NCBI GenBank assembly: GCA_023511405.1
Contig: JAIMBO010000020.1
Span: forward strand, 1-32,218
Source of the DNA: Rubrobacteraceae bacterium
GTDB taxonomy: Bacteria > Actinomycetota > Rubrobacteria > Rubrobacterales > Rubrobacteraceae
DNA length: 32,218 nt
Direction: 5' to 3'
Below the pieces are notes generated by a model. The model ran no database searches. It worked only from the letters and a program-made list of their open reading frames with translations, and was not told the DNA's origin. Shown here piece after piece: positions 9,204 to 16,090 of this stretch; the stretch's first letter is position 1, and the number at the start of each line of letters is the position of its first letter. The translations under genes and the position numbers were made by a program.

Positions 9204-10633
9204 CTCCCGGTTCGCACCAGCAGGGTGTGCGCGCTTGCGGCGTCGAGGTCGGTTATGGTCGTGTGCACCCGGCCCCTGCCGGAGGCGATCGAGACCTGGA
9301 AGCCGGCGAGGCGGGCCCGGCGCTGGAGAGGGTTCTGTACCACGCTGCGCGATTGCAGACATCGCAGGGGGATGATGGTGGTCGTCCGGGAGAGCCGGCG
9401 GGTACGCAGGACGAGCCGGTCCCCGGAGATGGCCCATCCCGTGTCGCGGTGGCGTAGCAGGCCGTAGAGGAGGGCCGGCGGGACGACGAGCACCGGGAGT
9501 AAACCCGGGGGCCCGGCGTCGGCGAGGGTGGTGAACAGGAGGATCAGGGCGGCGGCGAGCGCGGCGGCCGGGAGGGCGGAGCGGATCGCGTAGCGGCGTC
9601 GCGCCCGGGCGGGGGGACGGTGCAGGACGGGGTCGGCGGCGAACTCGGGTACGACGGCGAGGAGCAACTCGTGGGCGCGGCTGCGCGGGAGCAGAGGGAA
9701 CAAAGTCGTCGAGACGCCCGCGTCCTTGCCGTAGCCCGCGCTCTCCACGCGCAGCGTCGCCAGGCCGAGGGGCTGGCGCAGGACGCCCTCGACGATGCGG
9801 ACGGCCTGTATGCGGGAGACGGGGAGCGTCGCCTCGTTGCGTTCGAGCAGGCCGCGCCTTATGTGTAACATCCCCCCCTCTCGCGAGAGGGTGAAGCCAG
9901 CGTAGGCCAGGACCGTGCCCCCGATGGAGAGCAGCCAGGCGAGCAGCCCGGCGGCGAGTGCCAGCGATGCCCAGCCCACCGCCGAGTGGGGGGCGAACCT
10001 CTCGGCCAGACGGAGCGTCAGGTCTTGCGGGAGGAAGTTGTCCGCCGCCTGCCAGGCGGCCCCGATGAGCGAGAGAGCGATCCCGATCTGACCGGAGGTG
10101 GCCCCGGCGAGGAGCAGATCCCCGGTCGAGAGCCGCCGCAGGTTCTTGTCCGGGGGCCTCCTGCCTTCGCCCGCCGTACCGGGGCCTTCGAGCTCCCTGC
10201 GCAGCGCTTCGGCCGCCTCCCGGCTCAGGGCCGGAAGGACGGCCTCGGGGGAGCGCGAACCACCCCCTGCCGTCTCCACGCGCACCTCCACGACGCCGAA
10301 GAGCCTCTGCAGCACGCCCTGCACCACGTCCACGGACTGTATGCGCTCCAGCGGGATCGTCCGCTGCTTCCTGCTCAGCACCCCCCGGTGCAGCACGAAC
10401 GATCCCTCCGCGATCCAGTAGGAGGTCGTCCGCCAGTAGAGCACCCCCCAGACGGCCGAACCCGAGATCAGGAGTGCGACCCCCGCCGCGACGACCACAT
10501 GCACCGGAAGACCATTGCTCGCCAGCGCCGCGACGCCACCGCCCAGCAGCACGCCGAGCCAGTGGCGTGTGATCTGCACGGCCTCGAAGAGCACCGCCAC
10601 CGGGTGCAGACGGCGTGCGTTCTCAGAGGACAT
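9194..10633 (-). CDS. YdbT-like membrane protein with three bacterial PH (bPH2/DUF304) domains
   Basis: A 479-aa membrane protein. Three repeats of the bPH2 signature are visible: YWIAEGSFVLHRGVLSRKQR with IPLERIQSVDV, then GGMLHIRRGLLERNEATLP with VSRIQAVRIVEG, then a degenerate C-terminal copy RLVLRTRRLSRTTTIIPL. Each copy follows a pair of hydrophobic helices (about residues 20-65, 190-240 and 340-385), giving about six membrane segments. The arrangement matches B. subtilis YdbT, whose biochemical role is not established. It overlaps the end of the YdbS-like gene by 11 nt and is the third gene of an rlmN-ydbS-ydbT operon. The start is ATG at 10633. The third PH copy is weaker than the others. 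Confidence 0.82.
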   Translation of the reverse strand: MSSENARRLHPVAVLFEAVQITRHWLGVLLGGGVAALASNGLPVHVVVAAGVALLISGSAVWGVLYWRTTSYWIAEGSFVLHRGVLSRKQRTIPLERIQSVDVVQGVLQRLFGVVEVRVETAGGGSRSPEAVLPALSREAAEALRRELEGPGTAGEGRRPPDKNLRRLSTGDLLLAGATSGQIGIALSLIGAAWQAADNFLPQDLTLRLAERFAPHSAVGWASLALAAGLLAWLLSIGGTVLAYAGFTLSREGGMLHIRRGLLERNEATLPVSRIQAVRIVEGVLRQPLGLATLRVESAGYGKDAGVSTTLFPLLPRSRAHELLLAVVPEFAADPVLHRPPARARRRYAIRSALPAAALAAALILLFTTLADAGPPGLLPVLVVPPALLYGLLRHRDTGWAISGDRLVLRTRRLSRTTTIIPLRCLQSRSVVQNPLQRRARLAGFQVSIASGRGRVHTTITDLDAASAHTLLVRTGSPA

Positions 10634-11102
10634 CGTGGGTCTGCGCCAGGGCGGAGATGTTCTCTCTCAGCTCGTCGGCCACCGACACGGCGAGCTGAGG
10701 AATCTCTTCGGAGCCCGCTGCGGTGTAGATCTCCACGGTCGCGAGCCCGAAGCGGCGTTGCAGCGGGCCGCTTTTCGTGTCCACGTGCTGGACGCGCGAG
10801 AGCGGGACCAGCGTACGCCTCCGCCAGAGCACGCCGCGCTCCAGGTCTACCTCCTCCCCGCGGACTTCGTAGCGCCAGCGGTGCCAGCGGGCGGGTGGGA
10901 GCACCGTGACGAGCACGAGCGCGAGCGCGGCGGCGGCCACGCCCGGCGAGAAGGCCAGCCAGGGAGGAATCTGCGCCCTCTCCAGCAACGCCCAGCTGCC
11001 GCCCCCGCCCGCCGCCAGCACGGGTGGGGAGAACAGCGTGCCGTGCACACGCCAGAGGGTCCTGGCCTTAGGATCGAGCCTCCGGGAGGGTCCCTCGCTC
11101 AC
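10623..11102 (-). CDS. YdbS-like PH (bPH2/DUF304) domain membrane protein
   Basis: A 159-aa protein: a short cytosolic N-terminus ([20 protein letters not shown]), two hydrophobic helices (about residues 20-67), then one bPH2 domain with [38 protein letters not shown] and [11 protein letters not shown]. This single-PH form is the usual partner of YdbT. The GTG at 11102 overlaps the rlmN stop by 4 nt (GTGA), which fixes the start; the open frame continues further upstream but only as antisense-type sequence inside rlmN. The pair is probably membrane-bound together; function is unknown. Confidence 0.82.
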   Translation of the reverse strand: MSEGPSRRLDPKARTLWRVHGTLFSPPVLAAGGGGSWALLERAQIPPWLAFSPGVAAAALALVLVTVLPPARWHRWRYEVRGEEVDLERGVLWRRRTLVPLSRVQHVDTKSGPLQRRFGLATVEIYTAAGSEEIPQLAVSVADELRENISALAQTHDVL

Positions 11103-12139
11103 CCCGCCGTGACGGCCGGGCGGCCTCTGAGGTCCTTCGCCGCCAGCTGACCGCAGGCCGCGTCGATGTCCGCCCCGCGGCTCGGCCGGAGGGTGGCCGA
11201 GAGCCCGAGCTCGCGCACCATCCCGAGAAACCCGCGGGCGTCTTTGCGGGAGGTCGCGCTGAAGCCCGTATCCGTCCAGTTGAAGCGAAGAAGATTCAGA
11301 TGATATAGCGGATGGTCGAGCAGCGTGGCGAGCGCCTCGGCGTGGCGGGGCTGGTCGTTGACGCCGGCGAGCAGGGTGTACTCGAAGAAGAGCTTGCGGT
11401 GGGTCCTCTCGACGTAGTAGCGGGCCGCGGACATCACCTCGGAGATCGAATGCCGCGAGGCGACCGGCATGAGCCGGCGGCGCTCCTCCTCGAAGGGTGT
11501 GTGCAGCGAGATCGCCAGGTGGAACTGCTCCGGCTCGTCGGCGAAGCGTCGGATCCTGTCCACCAGCCCGCTGGTGGAGGCTGCGATGTGGCGCGCCGAG
11601 AGGTTGAAGCCGTCCGGATCGTTGAGGACCCTCAGGGCCAGGATCATCTGGCGGTAGTTGAGGAACGGCTCGCCCATGCCCATCACCACCACGTTCGAGA
11701 CGCGCTCGGGGGCGATGTCCCGGGCTACGACGAAGACCTGCTCGGCTATCTCGCGCGCCTTCAGGTTGCGCTTTATCCCCAGGAGCCCCGTGGCGCAGAA
11801 CGCGCAGCCCATCGGGCAGCCGATCTGGGTCGAGATGCACACCGTGCGGCGGTCCTTCTCCGGGATCATGACCGTCTCGATGCGGTGGTCGTCGTGGGTC
11901 CGGAAGAGGTACTTGCGGGTTCCGTCCTTCGAGCGCGCGATCCTGAGCAGCTCGAGCGTGGCCGCCGGGGCCTTCTCGTTGAGCTCGGCGCGCAGGCCTT
12001 TCGGCAGGACGGTGCACTCCTCCCAGTCGCGCACGAAAGAGACGCAGAGCGCCCGGTAGGCCTGCGAGAGCCGGTAGGAGGGCTCCCCGCGGGCCTCGAG
12101 GACCCCGTGTACGTCCGGGAGGAGGTCGCGCGCCAGCAT
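11099..12139 (-). CDS. rlmN: Dual-specificity 23S rRNA/tRNA (adenine-C2) methyltransferase, radical SAM
   Basis: A 346-aa protein of normal RlmN length. The radical SAM cluster motif CxxxCxxC is Cys108-Cys112-Cys115 (GCPMGCAFC). GMGEPFLNY, the SAM-binding GE motif, follows, as do SLHTP and the C-terminal DIDAACGQL with the methyl-carrying cysteine Cys329. RlmN methylates A2503 of 23S rRNA and A37 of some tRNAs. The ATG at 12139 was chosen because a -10-like TACAAT lies 6 nt upstream and homology starts there; the open frame continues upstream only as the antisense of marP. It heads an operon with two PH-domain membrane proteins and is divergent from marP. Confidence 0.95.
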   Translation of the reverse strand: MLARDLLPDVHGVLEARGEPSYRLSQAYRALCVSFVRDWEECTVLPKGLRAELNEKAPAATLELLRIARSKDGTRKYLFRTHDDHRIETVMIPEKDRRTVCISTQIGCPMGCAFCATGLLGIKRNLKAREIAEQVFVVARDIAPERVSNVVVMGMGEPFLNYRQMILALRVLNDPDGFNLSARHIAASTSGLVDRIRRFADEPEQFHLAISLHTPFEEERRRLMPVASRHSISEVMSAARYYVERTHRKLFFEYTLLAGVNDQPRHAEALATLLDHPLYHLNLLRFNWTDTGFSATSRKDARGFLGMVRELGLSATLRPSRGADIDAACGQLAAKDLRGRPAVTAG

Positions 12140-12145
12140 GGGACG

Positions 12146-12151
12146 ATTGTA
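12146..12151 (-). promoter_or_regulatory. -10 box (TACAAT) for leaderless rlmN operon
   Basis: On the minus strand TACAAT is followed by 6 nt and then the rlmN ATG at 12139, with no ribosome binding site. The marP -10 box lies about 40 bp away on the other strand, so the two promoters share a 60-bp divergent region (12140-12199). Confidence 0.5.
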
Positions 12152-12189
12152 ACCGCGATCTCGCCGGGGTAAAGGGAACCTTCCGGCTG

Positions 12190-12195
12190 TAGAAT
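12190..12195 (+). promoter_or_regulatory. -10 box (TAGAAT) for marP
   Basis: TAGAAT lies 4 nt before the GTG at 12200 and 10 nt before the in-frame ATG at 12206. A transcript starting 6-7 nt after the box would favour the ATG at 12206 or a leaderless or nearly leaderless message. No clear -35 box is seen. Confidence 0.45.
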
Positions 12196-12199
12196 TCTG

Positions 12200-13354
12200 G
12201 TGCACATGAGCATCCTCGACATCCTCATAGTGGTCATCGCCCTCCTGGGAGCGCTCCGGGGGGCACGCACCGGCTTTCTCGCCGGGGCGTTCTCGCTCGC
12301 CGGCATGGTCGTCGGGGCCGCGGTGGGTTCGCGGATCGCTCCGTTGCTCCTGCCGCGGGACGGCAACCCCGTCTCCGGGGTCGCGATCACGCTGGTCGGC
12401 ATCGTGGCGTTCGCGATCCTCGGTGACGTGATCGCCCGAACGATCGGCGGCGCGCTCAGATCCCGGCTCAAGGGACCCATATCGGGGGCCCTGGACGGGC
12501 TCGGGGGGGCGGCGCTCGGGCTCGCCCTGGCGCTGACCCTGATCTGGGTGGCGGGGACCTTCGCCATGAAGGCGCCGCCTTTCACCGGGCTGGGCTCGCT
12601 CGCCAGAGACTCCCGGATCCTCCAGGTTCTCGACCAGAGGATGCCGACCGGGCTCATCACCCGCGCCGTCGCCCAGCTCGACCCGCTCCCCCAGATACAG
12701 GGTCCCAGCGCCGACGTCCCGACGCCGACCCGCAGGATACTCGAAGACCCCGAGGTGCTGGCCGCGCGCTCGAGCGTGGTGCGCGTGACCGGCGTGGCCT
12801 GCGGCTACGGTGTTGAGGGTACGGGTTGGGTCGCCGCCCCCAACACCATCGTCACCAACGCCCACGTCGTCGCCGGGGAGAGCTTCACCCGTGTGCAGCC
12901 GGGTGGTGTGGGCCCGATGAGGGATGCCCGGGTGGTTCTCTTCGACCCGAGGAACGACATCGCGATCCTGAAGGTGCACCACCTGGGGATGCGCCCGCTA
13001 CCCCTCGGCGTGCCCGAGGCCGGCGAGCCGGTCGCCGTCATAGGGTTCCCGGACAACGGACCGCTCGACGTCCAGCCCGGGCGCACCGGCGAGACCCAGC
13101 AGGTGATCTCCACCAACGCCTACGGTCGGGGCCCGGTCGAGCGCACCGTGACCAGCTTCCGCGTCTTCGTCCGGCCCGGCAACTCCGGCGGGCCGGCCGT
13201 GGACGGCGGTGGCAGGGTCGTCGCCACCATCTTCGCCAGCCGCGCCGACTCCGACCACGCCGGTTACGGCATACCAACCCAGGTCGTGGAACGCTACCTC
13301 TCCCTCGCCGCGGGACGCACGGTCCCCGTGAGCACCGGCTCCTGTACCAAGTAG
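12200..13354 (+). CDS. MarP-like membrane serine protease (CvpA + trypsin-like domains)
   Basis: A 384-aa protein. The first 125 residues form a CvpA/colicin V production domain with about four membrane helices; residues 190-375 form a chymotrypsin-fold protease outside the membrane. The catalytic triad is His222 (TNAHVV), Asp253 (NDIAIL) and Ser329 (GNSGGPAV). Cys201 and Cys382 flank the protease at the same 181-residue spacing that I recall for the disulfide of mycobacterial MarP (Rv3671c), which protects against acid and oxidative stress. The start may be GTG 12200 or ATG 12206. It is divergent from rlmN and ends directly against the convergent 66-aa gene. Confidence 0.88.
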   Translation: MHMSILDILIVVIALLGALRGARTGFLAGAFSLAGMVVGAAVGSRIAPLLLPRDGNPVSGVAITLVGIVAFAILGDVIARTIGGALRSRLKGPISGALDGLGGAALGLALALTLIWVAGTFAMKAPPFTGLGSLARDSRILQVLDQRMPTGLITRAVAQLDPLPQIQGPSADVPTPTRRILEDPEVLAARSSVVRVTGVACGYGVEGTGWVAAPNTIVTNAHVVAGESFTRVQPGGVGPMRDARVVLFDPRNDIAILKVHHLGMRPLPLGVPEAGEPVAVIGFPDNGPLDVQPGRTGETQQVISTNAYGRGPVERTVTSFRVFVRPGNSGGPAVDGGGRVVATIFASRADSDHAGYGIPTQVVERYLSLAAGRTVPVSTGSCTK

Positions 13355-13555
13355 TTACCCGCGGGAGGTCTCTTCCCGGATGATCTTCTCCAGCGTCAGT
13401 CGGCTACGGTCGAGCTCGGCCTCGACCCGCGAGAGCCGGGCGATCGAAGCATCTCCCAACCGCCCCCGCTCGACCTCGCGGGAGACCGCAGAAGCAGCCT
13501 CCTCTATCGCCGTGACCGCGCTCTCCAGCGCGAGGATTTCTTCTCTTTCGGACAT
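13355..13555 (-). CDS. Small coiled-coil hypothetical protein, 66 aa
   Basis: A short acidic/basic protein (MSEREEILALESAV...) that is almost all helix-forming with heptad-like spacing of Leu/Ile/Val, so probably a coiled coil. It has no cysteines or membrane segment. The ATG at 13555 is preceded by TAACAT (13565-13570, minus strand) 9 nt upstream, resembling the close -10 boxes of other genes here. Its stop codon directly abuts the end of marP with no spacer. The family is not recognised. The lack of a ribosome binding site lowers confidence, but the frame has clean amino acid composition unlike an antisense shadow. Confidence 0.6.
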   Translation of the reverse strand: MSEREEILALESAVTAIEEAASAVSREVERGRLGDASIARLSRVEAELDRSRLTLEKIIREETSRG

Positions 13556-13596
13556 CGTGGCGATATGTTACCAGCCACCAGCAGCCTCCCAGGTGA

Positions 13597-13625
13597 TTGA
13601 CACATCTTTCACCCTGAACTACACT
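13597..13625 (+). promoter_or_regulatory. Sigma-70-type promoter of tetR-ABC operon
   Basis: A consensus -35 TTGACA (13597-13602), a 17-nt spacer and a -10 TACACT (13620-13625). Transcription would begin near 13632. This is the best housekeeping-type promoter in the window, and the only one with a perfect -35 box. Confidence 0.75.
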
Positions 13626-13636
13626 GCAACGAATAA

Positions 13637-13650
13637 ATTGAATATTCAAT
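13637..13650. promoter_or_regulatory. Perfect 14-bp palindrome, likely TetR operator
   Basis: ATTGAATATTCAAT is its own reverse complement and sits a few bases after the predicted transcription start, 18 bp before the GTG of the TetR gene. A repressor bound here would block its own promoter. Its AT-richness stands out against the surrounding GC-rich DNA. Confidence 0.65.
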
Positions 13651-13668
13651 CAAGAAGAGGATCGTCTG

Positions 13669-14286
13669 GTGGCGAGTAAGCGAGGAGAGCCGGGAAGGCG
13701 GGAGCAGATCCTGGAGGCGGCGTTCGAAGAGTTTGCGGCCAAAGGGTTCAACGGGGCCACGATCAAGGACATTGCGGAGGCTGCCGGGGTGAACTCTCCG
13801 GCTTTGATCTACTGGTATTTCCCGGACAAGGAGGCGCTCTTCAGGGAGGTTTTGAGTTCGCGGATTCCGGTGTTGCGCGCGGTGCGGGAGCCGGCAAAAC
13901 TGTTGGAGCGTCCGCCGGAGGAGGTGCTGCCGCTGATAGCCAGAAGGTACCTCTCGACCTTCGACGATCCGACGGTCCAGAAGATGGCGCGGCTGCTGGT
14001 GGGCGAGGCCATGAGACGGCCTGAGATCGCCGAGATCTTCGGCAACGCCGTCATAAAGAGGATACTCGGGTTTCTGAAGAGCTACATGGCGCATCAGGTC
14101 GAGCTTGGAAGGCTCCGTCCGCACGACGTCCGCTCCAGCGCGCGGGCCTTCATCGGGATGCTGCTCCCGCAAGCAGGGGGCAAGCTTTTTTTGCCGGCCA
14201 TCACAGAGGATGGGCTCACCGACGACGAGCACGTGGAAAACGCGGTCGGGGTGCTCCTGGAGGGGCTCAGACTGGAAGAGGAGTAA
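13669..14286 (+). CDS. TetR/AcrR family transcriptional regulator
   Basis: A 205-aa protein with a typical TetR N-terminal helix-turn-helix (residues 10-56): REQILEAAFEEFAAKGFNGATI, then DIAEAAGVNSPALIYWYFPDKEALF. The remainder is a helical ligand-binding domain, as in drug-sensing repressors. The start is GTG at 13669 with AAGAAGAGGA about 8 nt upstream. The stop is 2 nt before the ABC ATPase gene, so the regulator and exporter form one operon. The palindrome and strong promoter just upstream suggest it represses its own operon until an exported compound binds; the ligand is unknown. Confidence 0.9.
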   Translation: MASKRGEPGRREQILEAAFEEFAAKGFNGATIKDIAEAAGVNSPALIYWYFPDKEALFREVLSSRIPVLRAVREPAKLLERPPEEVLPLIARRYLSTFDDPTVQKMARLLVGEAMRRPEIAEIFGNAVIKRILGFLKSYMAHQVELGRLRPHDVRSSARAFIGMLLPQAGGKLFLPAITEDGLTDDEHVENAVGVLLEGLRLEEE

Positions 14287-14288
14287 CG

Positions 14289-15140
14289 ATGTACGCCATA
14301 GAGGTGGAGGGGCTCGTAAAACGCTACGGGGGGGTCGAAGCGCTCGGGGGCGTGGACCTGGCCGTCCCCGAGGGAGCCGTCTTCGGGCTCGTCGGCCCCA
14401 ACGGTGCGGGGAAGACCACGCTCATAAAGGCGCTGGTGGGTTCCCTGCGGCCCACCGGGGGACGGACGCGGGTGCTCGGGCTCGACCCGCTGGAGGAGAG
14501 ACGCGAGCTGCGGCGCAGCATCGGCTACATGCCCCAGCCCCCTTCCCTCTACGACGACCTCTCCGCCGAGGAGAACGTCGTGTTCTTCGCAGCGGCCCAC
14601 GGCGTGTCCGATCCAAGGCGGAGAGCCGCGGAGGTGCTGGAGTTCACCGACCTGTCCCGACGCGCGAGGGACCCCGTGTACACGCTCTCCGGCGGGATGC
14701 AGCGGCGGGTCTCCCTGGCCTGCGCGCTCGTTCATCGGCCGCAGGTCCTCTTCCTCGACGAGCCGACGGCGGCGGTGGACCCCCGGCTCAGGAGCCGGTT
14801 CTGGGAGACCTTCAGGGAGCTCGCCGGGGGAGGCGCCACACTGTTCATCAGCACGCACCTGATGGACGAGGCGATGCTCTGCGACCGCGTCGCGATACTG
14901 CGGCGGGGCCGCATCGTCACTTCGGAGACACCGCGCGGCATCCTGCGTATGGGAAAGACCCACCTTCGCATCAGAAGAGAGGGTGGGGAAGAAGAGAAGA
15001 CCATAGGCGGGCGTCCCGAAGATCTCGCGGCGGCGTTGAAGGCTTACGGGCTCGCACCCGACGTCGCCGCCGTGGAGGTCGAGAGCGACTCGCTCGAGAC
15101 GGTGGTGCTCTCGCTCATCGAGGAGGGGGGAGAAGGATGA
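14289..15140 (+). CDS. ABC exporter ATP-binding protein (ABC-2 type)
   Basis: A 283-aa ATPase with Walker A GPNGAGKTT (Lys42), Q-loop at MPQ (about 83), signature LSGGMQRR (133-140), Walker B VLFLDE (Asp157, Glu158) and the switch His in STHLMDEA. After about residue 220 there is a C-terminal extension common to daunorubicin-resistance (DrrA)-like and multidrug ATPases. It energises the permease encoded next, with which it overlaps by 4 nt (ATGA). ATG 14289 follows the TetR stop by 2 nt. Likely exports a drug, lipid or similar hydrophobic compound; the substrate is not predictable. Confidence 0.92.
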   Translation: MYAIEVEGLVKRYGGVEALGGVDLAVPEGAVFGLVGPNGAGKTTLIKALVGSLRPTGGRTRVLGLDPLEERRELRRSIGYMPQPPSLYDDLSAEENVVFFAAAHGVSDPRRRAAEVLEFTDLSRRARDPVYTLSGGMQRRVSLACALVHRPQVLFLDEPTAAVDPRLRSRFWETFRELAGGGATLFISTHLMDEAMLCDRVAILRRGRIVTSETPRGILRMGKTHLRIRREGGEEEKTIGGRPEDLAAALKAYGLAPDVAAVEVESDSLETVVLSLIEEGGEG

Positions 15141-15874
15141 AGCTCACCATGGTCGTCGCCGGACGAGTGGTCAGGCAGCTCCTGCGCAACCGCAGGTTCG
15201 TCGCCCTCTCCATCGCCGCACCGCTCGTGATCGTCTACCTCCTCAAACTGTTCTTCGACACTTTGCCGCCCGGCTTCGACGTCGCCCGCTACGCGGTGCC
15301 GGTGGCGGCGTTCATAGTCCACTTCCTCGCCTTTCTGCTCTGCGCCATCGCGCTGGTGCAGGAACGGACGGCGGGGACCATGGAGCGTATGCTCGTGAAC
15401 GGGTTTCGCAGGGCCGAGATCATCGGCGGCTACGTGGTCGGTTACCTGGGGCTGGCCACCCTGCAGGCGCTGGCGGCACTCACCGAGGTGATATGGCTCT
15501 TCGGACTCGACTACGGTACCGGCACCCTCCTTACGCTCTTCGTCGTGATCTGGCTCCTCGCGCTGGCCTCGGTGATGCTCGGGATCTTCGTCTCCACCTT
15601 CGCCCGCCGCGAGAGCCAGGTCCTCCCCTTCATCCCGCTCATCATACTCCCCTCGGTCTTCCTCTCGGGATTGCTCGTCGACGTGGGGAAGCTGCCCACA
15701 TGGGCAGACTGGCTCGGACACCTCTTCCCCCTGTTCTGGGCGAACGACGTGATCCAGAAGGTCATCTCCCCGAGCGGCTCGCTCGAGCACGCGTGGGGAA
15801 GCCTCGCCGTGCTCGTCGGCTACGGCGCCGTCCTGCTGCTCTTCGCTTCCTTCACCCTCCGGGATCCCGAATGA
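15137..15874 (+). CDS. ABC-2 type permease
   Basis: A 245-aa integral membrane protein with six hydrophobic helices, at about residues 20-40, 52-75, 100-125, 130-155, 168-190 and 218-240. Features of the ABC-2 family are the ERTAGTMERML motif in the first cytosolic loop, which contacts the ATPase, and the IPLIILPSVFLSGLL segment of the fifth helix. Its start overlaps the ATPase gene. The half-size permease would act as a dimer with two copies of the ATPase. It ends the TetR-controlled operon; no clear terminator follows. Confidence 0.9.
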   Translation: MKLTMVVAGRVVRQLLRNRRFVALSIAAPLVIVYLLKLFFDTLPPGFDVARYAVPVAAFIVHFLAFLLCAIALVQERTAGTMERMLVNGFRRAEIIGGYVVGYLGLATLQALAALTEVIWLFGLDYGTGTLLTLFVVIWLLALASVMLGIFVSTFARRESQVLPFIPLIILPSVFLSGLLVDVGKLPTWADWLGHLFPLFWANDVIQKVISPSGSLEHAWGSLAVLVGYGAVLLLFASFTLRDPE

Positions 15875-16090
15875 TCCACGTGCGTGATATTCGTCCCACA
15901 CACGAGTAGAATCGAAGAGGACGAAAAGCTATCATGAAGCGATATCATAGGCCGTTACGTATGTGTTGTGAACGTTTTCATTTGCGAGGTGGAGGCGGAG
16001 AGATAGATTGCGGGGATGTAGAGAGGGAGACCACCTTGGCGTGATCAGCGTCGGTTCTCGCGTCCTGGAAAGCTAGGGAGCAGGGGTTCT
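15875..16090 (+). promoter_or_regulatory. Promoter and long leader of the stress/redox gene
   Basis: This 216-bp gap holds no gene. A -10-like TAGAAT is at 15907-15912, which would give a 5' leader of about 170 nt. The region also holds a direct repeat TATCAT (two copies, 7 nt apart, about 15931-15948) and an inverted TGAA-N4-TTCA (15969-15980). A purine-rich part (15985-16031) is bounded by GGTGG and CCACC. The ribosome binding site GGGAGCAGGGG lies just before the ATG at 16091. No known riboswitch class is recognised. Confidence 0.4.

Noticed and set aside
12140-12982. Upstream extension of the rlmN reading frame by about 280 codons
   Set aside because: It is antisense to marP, has low-complexity charged sequence, and RlmN homology and normal length begin at 12139.
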